A DNA stretch of 64,000 nt from Bog-756 sp963806455. Its GTDB lineage: Bacteria > Actinomycetota > Acidimicrobiia > Acidimicrobiales > RAAP-2. A program made the position numbers and the translations under genes. The stretch spans positions 868,001 through 932,000 of the forward strand of contig CAWDXZ010000001.1 of NCBI GenBank assembly GCA_963806455.1. The letters are read 5' to 3'. This document shows positions 1-9,128 of the stretch, in pieces. Below the pieces are notes generated by a model, which worked only from the letters and a program-made list of their open reading frames with translations, did no database searches and had not been told where the DNA came from. Positions within the stretch are counted from its first letter, which is position 1. Every line of letters begins with the position of its first letter.

Positions 1-2
1 AC

Positions 3-1448
<1,446 letters not shown>

Positions 1449-1455
1449 TGTGATT

Positions 1456-1554
1456 TGACGCCAGTTGTCATTGATCTCTGACGCCACGTGTCACGTGCGT
1501 CCAAGGGTCACGTGAATTCGGGTCAGGTGTCACCGCCTTTGACACCAGGTGCCA
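1456..1554. repeat. Cluster of 15-bp palindromic sites, TGACRCCANNTGYCA
   Basis: Three near-identical imperfect palindromes, TGACGCCAGTTGTCA (1456-1470), TGACGCCACGTGTCA (1479-1493) and TGACACCAGGTGCCA (1540-1554), fit TGACRCCANNTGYCA. A partial fourth site is GGTCAGGTGTCACC (1521-1534), and TCACGTGA lies at 1508-1515. Repeated short motifs of this kind occur at multi-repeat transposon ends (IS21-like) and also as operator arrays. Neither a transposase nor a matching second end is seen in this window. Confidence 0.6.
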
Positions 1555-1593
1555 TGGGTCCGCGGGCAGATGCACGTACTTCAGGTAGGAGAC

Positions 1594-1617
1594 GACCCCC
1601 GCCAGCCGGCGGGGGTC
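1594..1617 (+). terminator. Terminator-like hairpin downstream of nrdJ
   Basis: A perfect 10-bp GC stem, GACCCCCGCC paired with GGCGGGGGTC, closes an AGCC tetraloop. It lies about 150 bases past the nrdJ stop and before the Xre/RES pair. No T-run follows (TCCCTTCCCC instead), so it is not a classical intrinsic terminator, although such stems are common at gene ends in high-GC actinomycetes. Confidence 0.45.
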
Positions 1618-1757
1618 TCCCTTCCCCGGCGAGGTCTGTGCGGCGGGAGACATTCCGTGACCGACGCCGGGCGACGGCCTGGTGGCAGGGCCTGCCCATC
1701 AACCGACAGACCTGGTAGAATCTCACTACTGCTCAGGAGATGAGGAAGGGTTAGCCT

Positions 1758-2366
1758 ATGACGCAGCGGTCGAAGTTCGCCGCGCAGGTACCCAGCGGCA
1801 TCGGCGAAGCCTTCGCACGCCTGGTCCAGGTGGCCGACGAAGACCCCGAGGCCGAGCGCATGGTCGAAGACCTGCTGGCGGTCGTCGTCGAGGCAACTGC
1901 GGGCTGGAGGAGGAAGGCAGCGATCCCCGCGAACGAGAGGGAGGCGTGGGAGGTGGTGGGCGCGCGCTTCAGCACCGAAGCGTCGGCCGGTGCCCGCACC
2001 CGCCGGCTCAGTGCCTATGCCGATCTCGTTGCCAACAGCGTCCAAGGGGATGCCGCGGTGGCCGATCTATTGGGGGTGGACCGCACGCGGATCAGCCAAC
2101 GCCTGGGGGAGCGGAGCCTCTATTCCTTCCAGAGCGGCGAGGAACGCCTCTATCCACGTTGGCAGTTCGTTGATCACAAGGTGCTACGTGGGTTGAAGAC
2201 GGTCCTCGGCGCGCTTGACCCCGCACTGCACCCGCTGGTGGTCGATCACTGGTTCACGACCCCAAGCGTCGATCTCGAGGCGGGCGACGAGCCCATGGCT
2301 CCCGTCACCTGGCTGGAGACAGGCGGTAGTCCAGAGCGCCTCGTCGAGCTCATCCCCGGAGCGTGA
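1758..2366 (+). CDS. Xre/MbcA-like antitoxin of a RES toxin pair
   Basis: A 202-residue protein whose middle (about residues 95-125) reads as a helix-turn-helix: AAVADLLGVDRTRISQRLGE. The C-terminal half resembles the toxin-binding region of Xre antitoxins that pair with RES toxins: a short segment around YPRWQF and then a helical tail. It probably binds and neutralises the downstream RES protein and may repress the operon by DNA binding. A purine-rich ribosome binding site precedes the ATG. The stop overlaps the next start as GTGA, so the two are co-translated. The family call rests on the HTH and on the neighbour; there is no catalytic motif. Confidence 0.8.
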   Translation: MTQRSKFAAQVPSGIGEAFARLVQVADEDPEAERMVEDLLAVVVEATAGWRRKAAIPANEREAWEVVGARFSTEASAGARTRRLSAYADLVANSVQGDAAVADLLGVDRTRISQRLGERSLYSFQSGEERLYPRWQFVDHKVLRGLKTVLGALDPALHPLVVDHWFTTPSVDLEAGDEPMAPVTWLETGGSPERLVELIPGA

Positions 2367-3037
2367 GCGAACGCCTGCCGGCGCCGGACCTCGCGGCGAT
2401 CGGGGCAGCCGAGCCCCGCCGGCGCGGACGGGCCCAGGAGGTGCTGGCTCTCCAGCCGGGGGACGAGCTCGTCCGCATCCACCCCGTGGCCGGCCCACAC
2501 CCCACCGCCTGGAACCAGTTCCGGCAGTGGGGGCCGACCAACAGCCGCTTCGACCATCACGTGCCGCCGCCACATGAGCAGGAGCGAGGCATCCTCTACG
2601 CGGCCCATGGCCCGGATGCGTTCACCGCGGCGATCGCCGAGTGCTTCCAGGACGGCTCCGGTGCAGGCGTCGGACCCATCGACCCCGTGCTCGGCACACC
2701 GACGATGACCGTGTTCGCCATCACAGCCGAAACTCCGCTACTCGATCTCGACAGGGGATGGATCACTCGTGCCCGCGGCAACCAGGCGATCAAGACAGGT
2801 CCACGCGCCATCTCCCGTGACTGGTCCCGCGCCATCTACGAGATCCACGGGGAAAAAGTGTGTGGGTTGGCTTACGGATCCTCGGTCTGGGGCCCTGGTC
2901 GCTGCGTTGCTCTGTGGGAGACAGCGCACTTCGCTCTTCCGCCGGACCCGAGCTTGAGCCGAACCATGAACGACCCTGGGCTACGACTGGCCATCGACCA
3001 GGCCGCCGAGGAGCTCGTCACCGTGGTGACCGAGTAG
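2363..3037 (+). CDS. RES-domain toxin (NAD-degrading family)
   Basis: A 224-residue RES-domain protein. Characterised RES toxins degrade NAD+ (phosphorolysis in MbcT, hydrolysis-type in others), which stops growth unless the cognate Xre antitoxin is bound. The family Arg-Glu-Ser pattern is visible: Arg in LVRIHPV near residue 37, Glu in FTAAIAECFQD near residue 91, and Ser in LAYGSSVWGPG near residue 172. It starts at a GTG that overlaps the antitoxin stop by four bases. The usual gene order (antitoxin first) and the tight coupling support a toxin-antitoxin module. Activity is inferred from the family. Confidence 0.85.
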   Translation: MSERLPAPDLAAIGAAEPRRRGRAQEVLALQPGDELVRIHPVAGPHPTAWNQFRQWGPTNSRFDHHVPPPHEQERGILYAAHGPDAFTAAIAECFQDGSGAGVGPIDPVLGTPTMTVFAITAETPLLDLDRGWITRARGNQAIKTGPRAISRDWSRAIYEIHGEKVCGLAYGSSVWGPGRCVALWETAHFALPPDPSLSRTMNDPGLRLAIDQAAEELVTVVTE

Positions 3038-3148
3038 TTCTCCTCCACAGTGGGGGCATCTGACGAGTGAGGCCGACGTCACATACGGCGGTAGCCCGCT
3101 ACGGGAGCGAAGGGCCGCGGGTGCCAACGTCGGGTGAACGGAGGCTCG

Positions 3149-3505
3149 TCATTCGAGTTCCTTCCAGTGCGGGCGCCTGAACAGACGGGCGAACCGGGCA
3201 CTCAGCGACGAGCCCTTGTCGTACTCGACGTCAAGATGCAGGACGGGGGGACCGTTCGGTGCCGGCAACGCCGCAGCCTGGTCGTCCGACAGGCTGCATC
3301 GAACGCACGACGTGGTGATTTCGGTGATCTGGTCACGGTCAACGAATCGATGCCCAGCTTTAGTGCCGACGACGATTCCATCGAACTCGTCTAGCTCTGG
3401 CACCTGAAGGACATGAACGACTTTGCCGAACTCGGAGCCTCCAGCACTGAGGACGGGGGTGTCGTTTGCGAGTGCAAGATACGAAATCGGTTCTCCGTCA
3501 TCCAT
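3149..3505 (-). CDS. PRC-barrel-like small protein
   Basis: A 118-residue protein that starts at the ATG ending at 3505 with a GAGGAG ribosome binding site. The sequence (ISYLALANDTPVLS, then FGKVVHVLQVPELDEFDGIVV, then HRFVDRDQITEI) has the beta-rich pattern of PRC-barrel domains. These domains occur in RNA-processing and membrane-associated proteins, but the specific role here is unknown. A Cys pair (CVRCS, near residues 67-70) sits in the middle. The frame stays open far upstream through an 8-bp tandem repeat, giving a repeating GTEAPRHR peptide. I chose the internal ATG because it has a good ribosome binding site and the conserved-looking sequence begins there. Confidence 0.7.
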   Translation of the reverse strand: MDDGEPISYLALANDTPVLSAGGSEFGKVVHVLQVPELDEFDGIVVGTKAGHRFVDRDQITEITTSCVRCSLSDDQAAALPAPNGPPVLHLDVEYDKGSSLSARFARLFRRPHWKELE

Positions 3506-3514
3506 GACGATCTC

Positions 3515-3586
3515 CTCGGTGCCTCGGTGCCTCGGTGCCTCGGTGCCTCGGTGCCTCGGTGCCTCGGTGCCCCGGTGCCCCGGTGC
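3515..3586. repeat. Nine tandem 8-bp repeats upstream of the PRC-barrel gene
   Basis: Seven perfect copies of CTCGGTGC followed by two of CCCGGTGC, 72 bases with no gaps. On the minus strand the array begins about 10 bases upstream of the start codon of the gene at 3149-3505, so it occupies the 5' leader or promoter region. Eight-base units change the reading frame and promoter spacing when copies are gained or lost. Confidence 0.95.
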
Positions 3587-3799
3587 CCATTGTGACTGTA
3601 CCCGGCAGGATCGGGGAAGGTCCCCGACGATCACCGTCCGAGCATGCCGTGGGCCCGGCGCAGGCGCCGGTGGGTGGGACCTCAAGGCATCACGTGCCGA
3701 CTCATCGCCGGAGGCGGACGTTCCGTTCGTCGAGTTGTACGGTGGGGGTGATGTAGCGCGTGCCGAATCCTCGCCCTTTGCATCTATCAGGAGGTTTAC

Positions 3800-4339
3800 G
3801 TGCGCGCCCCGCTCATCATCCTCAGCGGTCCCCCCGGCGCGGGGAAATCCACCGTCGCCACGCTCCTCGCCTCGCACTTCGACAAGAGCGTTGTCGTACC
3901 CATGGATGAATTCTTCCACTTCATCCGAAGCGGCCACATTCCTCCGTTCCTGCCCGACGCGGCCACACAGAACGAGGTCGTGACCGGTGTGCTTGCCGTT
4001 GCATCCGCCCGTTACGCCTCGGGGGGTTATACGGTGATTCTCGACGGCATAGTCGGTCCTTGGTTCCTCGAGATCTACCGGGACGCGGCGCGACCGCACG
4101 GGCTGGATCTCCACTACGTGGTTCTGCGGCCATCGAGCGGGATTGCGATGGCGCGGGCTGTGGATCGCCACCCGGACGGGTTGACCGATGCTGAGCCGGT
4201 GGCCGCCCTGTACGTCGCTCTGAGCGATCTCGGCGGCTACGAGAGACACGTGGTCGACTCGAGTTTCGTTGACGCTCTCACCACGGCGAAGCTGGTTTTG
4301 GACGGGCTGGAGACCGGACACTTCCGTCTGCAGCCCTGA
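3800..4339 (+). CDS. Small P-loop kinase (AAA/zeta-toxin/CPT-like)
   Basis: A 179-residue ATP-binding protein. The Walker A motif GPPGAGKST is at residues 10-18 and is followed by VVVPMDEFFHFIRSG, a segment where P-loop small-molecule kinases place their catalytic Asp. A beta strand (YTVILDGIVG) near residue 80 and R-rich lid-like segments follow. The length and layout fit the chloramphenicol-phosphotransferase, gluconate-kinase and zeta-toxin group, which phosphorylates small molecules. The substrate cannot be read from the sequence. It starts at a GTG with a strong AGGAGG site 6 bases upstream and stands alone, divergent from the PRC-barrel gene. Confidence 0.85.
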   Translation: MRAPLIILSGPPGAGKSTVATLLASHFDKSVVVPMDEFFHFIRSGHIPPFLPDAATQNEVVTGVLAVASARYASGGYTVILDGIVGPWFLEIYRDAARPHGLDLHYVVLRPSSGIAMARAVDRHPDGLTDAEPVAALYVALSDLGGYERHVVDSSFVDALTTAKLVLDGLETGHFRLQP

Positions 4340-4721
4340 CTGTCCTGAGCGCCGGGTCCTGCCTCAGGTATGGACAGAGAAACTCGACGGGGGTGCGTGC
4401 CCGACGTCCCTCTCGTCAGAAAGGCGGCCTTGGCAACCGCTCGAGTTGTTCTGGACGGCCGAGCCCGACCCCCCCCGAGCGAGGTAGCCCCCAGGGAACG
4501 GCTGACCTGGGTGTCCGTGTCCCGGGGCCCGGGATCGGCAGAGGAGTCCGGGATCGGCAGAGGAGTAGCGTGCCAACTCGTGCGAGCAACAGATGCGAAT
4601 GTCACCACGCGACAAATCCCGGTGACGATCCGCGACGGATCATACGTAGCGCCACCGGCTCGGCCAGGTGAACCGGGGCGTGCCGGCGACCGATCCCCGT
4701 TCATGACGCCCGGTCCCGGCC
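4340..4721. other. Gene-free interval
   Basis: 382 bases between the kinase and the membrane protein. Short open frames exist on both strands but none looks like protein-coding sequence. The only structure seen is a perfect tandem duplication at 4529-4566. Confidence 0.5.
4529..4566. repeat. Perfect 19-bp tandem duplication
   Basis: The 19-base unit CCGGGATCGGCAGAGGAGT is present twice in direct succession (4529-4547 and 4548-4566) in a region without genes. It looks like a recent slippage duplication. Confidence 0.9.
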
Positions 4722-5249
4722 TTGGTTGAGCGCCGCGCCCCGACGCCGAGGCCAGAGCCCGAGGACGAGGGACGTTCGGTGCAGTGGTTGGCCGACTACG
4801 TGTACGGGACCATCTCGACCCTGGTGGCCATCGCCGGGCTGACTTTCGAGACCAATCCGGGCGCGCTGACCACGGCCGGCGTGGTGGTGGTGGGGGCGGT
4901 GGCCATCTGGCTGGCCCACACCCTGTCCCGGGTGGTGATCCTGCACTCGTGGCAGAGCCTGGAGCTGAGGGCGGCCGACGTGGTGCATGACCTACGCGGG
5001 TCGTGGTCGATCGTGTCGGCCGCCATCCCGGCCACGTTGATCTTCACCCTGGCCGGTATCCACCTGTGGAGCGTACGGGTGGCGTTCGCCCTGGCCGAGA
5101 TCATCGGCGTCCTCGCCTTGGCCGTGGTCGGCATCGGCACCACCGGCGGCGGGGGACGATCGCTCCTCCGCCGCATCCTGTACGTGGCCGGCATGGTGTC
5201 GGTCGGGATCACCATCGTCATCTTCGAACTGCTCGTCCACCTGTTGTGA
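4722..5249 (+). CDS. Four-helix integral membrane protein, unknown function
   Basis: Up to 175 residues with about four hydrophobic helices: around residues 28-45 (ISTLVAIAGLTF), 49-68 (ALTTAGVVVVGAVAIWL), 98-135 (two close spans) and 150-172. I do not recognise a family. The start is uncertain: a TTG at 4722, or the GTG at 4779 that follows GAGGACGAGGGA and gives a protein beginning just before the first helix. The gene reads towards the small membrane protein at 5345 and may be co-transcribed with it. Confidence 0.7.
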   Translation: MVERRAPTPRPEPEDEGRSVQWLADYVYGTISTLVAIAGLTFETNPGALTTAGVVVVGAVAIWLAHTLSRVVILHSWQSLELRAADVVHDLRGSWSIVSAAIPATLIFTLAGIHLWSVRVAFALAEIIGVLALAVVGIGTTGGGGRSLLRRILYVAGMVSVGITIVIFELLVHLL

Positions 5250-5344
5250 GCGGGGCGCCGGGTGTCGGAAATGGCGCCGCCCGCCGGGAGGGGGCGGTTG
5301 GTAGGGTGAAGGACGGCCGGCGGCGCCGGCCCGGAGGGAGGCCG

Positions 5345-5665
5345 ATGAGGCAGGACCGTGGCACCGCGACCGGCGATCCGACCGGAGGCCCGTCCGCGGT
5401 GCTCGAGCCGCCCTGGACCGAGGACGAGCTGGCCGAGCTCGCCCTGGCCGCCGACCCCGACGCTCCCCTGGACGACGACGCCGTGCCCGTCGCCCTCTAT
5501 CTCGGGGAGGACCCGGGTCTGCTGCCGGACTGGTACATGCCGACCCCCATGCTGCGTCGGGCCGGGCCCTGGAGGGTCCCGGTGGTGGTGGCGATCGTGG
5601 CCGCCTTTGTGATCATCGAGGCTCTCGGCCTGTGCAGCACCTTCGGGCCGCTGGTCCCGGGCTGA
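5345..5665 (+). CDS. Small acidic protein with one C-terminal membrane helix
   Basis: 106 residues. The first 70 are acidic and rich in Asp, Glu, Pro and Ala (for example WTEDELAELALAADPDAP). One hydrophobic helix, PVVVAIVAAFVIIEALGL, lies at about residues 78-97. The ATG follows GGAGGGAGGCC, a good ribosome binding site. No family is recognised. The layout suggests a tail-anchored protein with a cytoplasmic acidic domain. Confidence 0.7.
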   Translation: MRQDRGTATGDPTGGPSAVLEPPWTEDELAELALAADPDAPLDDDAVPVALYLGEDPGLLPDWYMPTPMLRRAGPWRVPVVVAIVAAFVIIEALGLCSTFGPLVPG

Positions 5666-5902
5666 GCCGCCGGACGGGTACCGTCGCCCTGCTGCTGCGG
5701 CGCTCGCGAGGTCTCGAATGTCGCGCTATGCGCGATCGCTATCACCCAAAGTGGTACGGGCGAATTTGACCGCATGAGATCGTTGCCAATGGTCATATGG
5801 CGGGGCATGATTGGTTGAGCAGTTGCAGGTCAGTCCATTTGACTCGCAACGGTTTGGGTACACGTGGGGACGATGTCCCTGCGAAAAGAAGGGGCAACCA
5901 AC

Positions 5903-6223
5903 ATGTGGGCAAGACGACTGATAGTCGGTTCGGGATTGGCGGTGGCCTCGCTGGCCATGGCCTCGGGAGCGGCAGGAGCGGCAAGCTGCACGTCGACCGG
6001 GTCGATGACCCAGCCGAGCTGTGTGACCACGCCGACCGTGGCCGGGACCTCGACCGTGGCTCCGGCCAAGGCGGCGGCACTGCCGGCGACGGCGGGCACC
6101 ACCCATGACGGGCCGACCAGCCTGCCCTTCACCGGTGCGGACTTCGAGGGCATGGCCGTCGTGGGTGTCGGCGCCGTCCTGGCCGGGGGGCTCCTGATCC
6201 GCCGTCGCCGCAAGACGGTCTGA
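5903..6223 (+). CDS. LPXTG-anchored small secreted protein
   Basis: 106 residues: an N-terminal signal peptide (MWARRLIVGSGLAVASLAMA, cleavage likely after AGA near residue 26), a short Thr/Ala/Pro-rich exported part, then the sorting signal. LPFTG is at residues 74-78, followed by a hydrophobic span and a positive tail RRRRKTV, exactly the order sortase substrates have. It should be cut between Thr and Gly and linked to the cell wall. A sortase gene lies convergently next door, so it is the likely enzyme. The ATG at 5903 is preferred because it starts a proper signal peptide; a GTG at 5864 would add 13 residues. Confidence 0.85.
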   Translation: MWARRLIVGSGLAVASLAMASGAAGAASCTSTGSMTQPSCVTTPTVAGTSTVAPAKAAALPATAGTTHDGPTSLPFTGADFEGMAVVGVGAVLAGGLLIRRRRKTV

Positions 6224-6249
6224 CCGGCGCCGGTCGCCGGGCCGCCGGC

Positions 6250-7185
6250 TCAGAAGCTCGCCGGCAGCAGGGGTGCGACCGACTGGAAGAAGAAGAACAC
6301 CACCACCAACCAGGCCGCCACGCCGGCCACGATGACCGAGGCGCGGGTTCCCCGGCGGGTACGCCGGGCCGCCATCCACACCCCGGTGACGAAGGCGGCG
6401 ACCGCCACGCCCCACAGTGAGGCGGCCAGCCAGTCCTTGGACGGGGGCGGGGTCGGCGCGGTCGGGTCGTGGTGCTTGACGGTGGTGGTGATGGCGGAGG
6501 GCTTGGGTTGGACGAGGGCGCTCGCCACCAGGGCAGCGTGCACCACCAGCCGCTGGCTGGCGCTGTAACGGGGATTGCAGGTGGTGAGGGTGAGCTGTGG
6601 TGAGGGGGTCGGGTCGACGACGGCCACGTCGGTCGGGCTCACCACCTCGGCCGAGATCATCCGGTAGAGGAAGATCCCCTGGAGGGTGGTGAGCTCGATG
6701 GCGTCCCCCGGGGCCAGCGCGTCGAGGCTGTAGAAGGGGTGCAGGTAGGTGGTGCGGTGTCCGGCGATGGCCGCGTTGCCGGCCTCGCCCGGCAGTGGCG
6801 TCCCCGGGTAGTGGCCTGGTCCCTGGTCGAGCTGGGCGGCGTCCGTGCCTTCGATCACCATCATCGACAGCCCGATCTTCGGGATCACGATGGTGCCGAC
6901 CGGGCTGCCGACAGGTGGATCGGCCACGCTCGGTGCCACCGGGGGTGGGGACGGGTTGTTGACGTCGGGTCGCGGGGTCACCAGGTGCTTGGCCACCGTG
7001 CCGACCTGGTGTTGATCGGTGCTGAACGTGGCGCGCAGTCGGGCCTGGCTCTGCGCGGTCAGCAGCCCCGTTCCCCACAGCAGATAGGGGATGAACAGGA
7101 GCACCAGCACCCCTGCCACCAGCACCACCCGCCCGACTGCCATTCGGATGGTCGTAAACGACACCCGGACGATGCTAGCGGTCAT
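6250..7185 (-). CDS. Sortase, class E/D type
   Basis: A 311-residue membrane-bound transpeptidase. An N-terminal anchor helix spans about residues 18-36; the catalytic domain (about 95-225) has His143 in AIAGHRTTYLHPF, Cys203 in LTLTTCNPR and Arg212 in SASQR, the sortase triad. Two further hydrophobic segments at about 252-271 and 283-303 form an unusual C-terminal membrane hairpin. The Pro-rich stretch at 79-92 links anchor and domain. The start at 7185 is an ATG with a GGGGA-type site; further upstream the frame is shadow sequence. It is convergent with the LPFTG protein and divergent from the DUF4012 gene, so it probably anchors surface proteins at this polysaccharide locus. Confidence 0.9.
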   Translation of the reverse strand: MTASIVRVSFTTIRMAVGRVVLVAGVLVLLFIPYLLWGTGLLTAQSQARLRATFSTDQHQVGTVAKHLVTPRPDVNNPSPPPVAPSVADPPVGSPVGTIVIPKIGLSMMVIEGTDAAQLDQGPGHYPGTPLPGEAGNAAIAGHRTTYLHPFYSLDALAPGDAIELTTLQGIFLYRMISAEVVSPTDVAVVDPTPSPQLTLTTCNPRYSASQRLVVHAALVASALVQPKPSAITTTVKHHDPTAPTPPPSKDWLAASLWGVAVAAFVTGVWMAARRTRRGTRASVIVAGVAAWLVVVFFFFQSVAPLLPASF

Positions 7186-7357
7186 CGATGATCGTTCCCC
7201 GCCGCCTCCTCCGCCGACGGCGCGGCGCAGACCGGGGGTGCCACGTGCCACCGCCGGCAGGAGGCCGTCCGGTACGATCGCGCCGTCAGGCCCTTGTCCG
7301 TCTCGCCGGAACGCCGGGCACCTGCGAGGGCCCGCCTCCCCGGCTCGAACGCTACGA

Positions 7358-9115
7358 GTGGTGTCCGTGAGCAAGACAGACGGTCGGCGACGGCGCAGAT
7401 GGCTCATCGGCGGACCCGTTGTCCTGATCCTGCTGGCCTGGGCCGGCATCCTGGCGGCCAAGGGCCTGTCGGCCTACCACCACGACCAGCAGGGGTTGGC
7501 CGCCCTCCAGCAGGTGCGGGCCGAGCTCGGTCCCGACGACCTGACGTCGACCGCATCGGTGCAGCGCCTCGACGGCGCCCAGATGCAATTCGACGCGGCG
7601 ACGTCCGACCTGTCGTCGCCGTTGTTCGGGCCGCTCTCCATCGTGCCCGTCCTGGGGCGCCAGTTCCGCTCGGTGAAGGCGCTGAGCTCGGCGGCCGGGA
7701 CGGTGGCGGCGGTGGGCTCCTCGTTCATCACCCAGGTCCATGGCGTCCTCCACCAGCCCCACGGCGCCGGCCCCGACCGGGTGACGTCCCTGCGCGAGCT
7801 CTCGGCGGTCTCGCTGTCGGCCCAGCGCCAGCTGGCCCACGTCGACACCGGACCGTCGCAGGCGCTGGTTGCCCCCCTGGCCTCCAAGTACGACGAGTTC
7901 GTCGGCCAGCTGAACGAGGCTCGCTCCCGCCTGACCAAGGCGGCGGGCGTGTCCGCGGCGACGGCGACCATCCTCGAGGGGCCACAGACCTATCTGATCC
8001 TGGCATCGAACAACGCCGAGATGCGGGCCGGCTCGGGGGCCTTCCTCGACGTGGGCACGGCGAACACGTCGGCGGGTTCGGTGCACCTGGGTCAGTTCGA
8101 ACCCTCGGGCGACCACACCCTGCCCGTCGGCGCCGTGGCGGTCACCGGCGACCTGCAGCGCAACTGGGGCTGGCTCCACCCCAGCCTCGACTTGCGCAAC
8201 CTGGGCCTGACGCCACAGTTCGATGTGACCGCCCCACTCGCCGCCCGGATGTGGACGGCCCTCACCGGTCAGCCGGTGAACGGCGTGATGGCCCTGGATG
8301 TCGCCGGCCTCCGCCAGTTGCTGGTGGCCACCGGCCCGGTGGTGGTGGCGGGAGGCCAGACGGTCGATGCCGACAACGTGGAGACGTTCCTCCTCCATGA
8401 CCAGTACGCAGGGTTGACCGACAACACCGCCGACGCCAACGACCGTCAGGATGCACTCGGGACGCTGGCCCGGGCCGTGCTCGACCAGCTCCAGGGCCAG
8501 TCCCTCGACCTCACCTCACTGGCCAAGGCCATGACCGGCGCAGTCGCCGGTCGGCACCTCATGATCTGGTCGAACAACCCGGTCGACCAGGCCGCCTGGG
8601 TGGCCAGCGGAGCCAGCGGGAGCCTCACCCCGCGCTCGGTGGACGTCTCGCTCATCAACCTGGGCGGCAACAAACTCGACCAGTTCATGCCGGTCCATGT
8701 CGCCGTGGCCACGGCGCGTTCCGGCGCCGACACGGGGGTGACCATGACCGTGCGCCTGGTCAACGCCACCCCGTCCGGACAGTCGCAGTTCATCGCCGGG
8801 CCCTTCCCCGGTGTTCCCGTGGCCTACGGGGGCTACCAGGGCCTGGTGACCGCCAACCTCCCGGCGTCGGCGTCGCGCCTCTCCATGACCGGGGCCGGTC
8901 CGCTGGCCGTCAAGAGCGCCGAGGGCCCGACCTGGTTGCTGGCGGCGCCGGTCACCATCCCGCAGGGCGCCACGGCGACCGTGGTCGTCCACTTCGTCAT
9001 GCCGGGCAGCCACGGATCGATGACCCTCGTCCCGTCGTCCCGGATCCCCCCCGAGCAATGGGTGTTCGACGGCAGCGCGTTCGACGACACGTCGGCCACC
9101 ACCTTCTCGTGGTGA
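7358..9115 (+). CDS. DUF4012 membrane-anchored protein of a polysaccharide locus
   Basis: About 585 residues. A basic N-terminus (KTDGRRRRRW) and one membrane helix (residues 15-35) anchor a large extracytoplasmic domain with the pattern of DUF4012: the segments TYLILASNNAEMRAGSGAFLD and QFDVTAPLAARMWTALTG, then the stretch VNGVMALDVAGLRQLL. DUF4012 proteins are usually encoded with exopolysaccharide and glycosyltransferase genes in actinobacteria and Chloroflexota, but their biochemical function is not known to me. Starts could be the GTGs at 7358, 7361 or 7367; none has a clear ribosome binding site. It heads a run with the acetyltransferase and GT4 genes that follow at 14 and 44 bases. Confidence 0.85.
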   Translation: MVSVSKTDGRRRRRWLIGGPVVLILLAWAGILAAKGLSAYHHDQQGLAALQQVRAELGPDDLTSTASVQRLDGAQMQFDAATSDLSSPLFGPLSIVPVLGRQFRSVKALSSAAGTVAAVGSSFITQVHGVLHQPHGAGPDRVTSLRELSAVSLSAQRQLAHVDTGPSQALVAPLASKYDEFVGQLNEARSRLTKAAGVSAATATILEGPQTYLILASNNAEMRAGSGAFLDVGTANTSAGSVHLGQFEPSGDHTLPVGAVAVTGDLQRNWGWLHPSLDLRNLGLTPQFDVTAPLAARMWTALTGQPVNGVMALDVAGLRQLLVATGPVVVAGGQTVDADNVETFLLHDQYAGLTDNTADANDRQDALGTLARAVLDQLQGQSLDLTSLAKAMTGAVAGRHLMIWSNNPVDQAAWVASGASGSLTPRSVDVSLINLGGNKLDQFMPVHVAVATARSGADTGVTMTVRLVNATPSGQSQFIAGPFPGVPVAYGGYQGLVTANLPASASRLSMTGAGPLAVKSAEGPTWLLAAPVTIPQGATATVVVHFVMPGSHGSMTLVPSSRIPPEQWVFDGSAFDDTSATTFSW

Positions 9116-9128
9116 GCGGAGCCGGCGC

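Larger units (their letters stand above)
1449..1757. other. Gene-free interval with palindrome cluster and hairpin
   Basis: 309 bases between nrdJ and the Xre-like gene. It holds a cluster of related 15-bp palindromes at 1456-1554 and a strong hairpin at 1594-1617, listed separately. A purine-rich stretch (AGGAGATGAGGAAGG, about 1734-1748) lies just upstream of the ATG at 1758 and serves as its ribosome binding site. No coding sequence is convincing here. Confidence 0.6.

Noticed and set aside
3149..4321. Very long open frame on the minus strand across the P-loop kinase
   Set aside because: Only its end (118 codons from the ATG at 3505) has ribosome-binding and protein-like support; the rest is antisense to the kinase gene and includes the 8-bp repeat.
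6739..7191. Plus-strand open frame across the sortase
   Set aside because: Antisense to the sortase, with no protein-like sequence.
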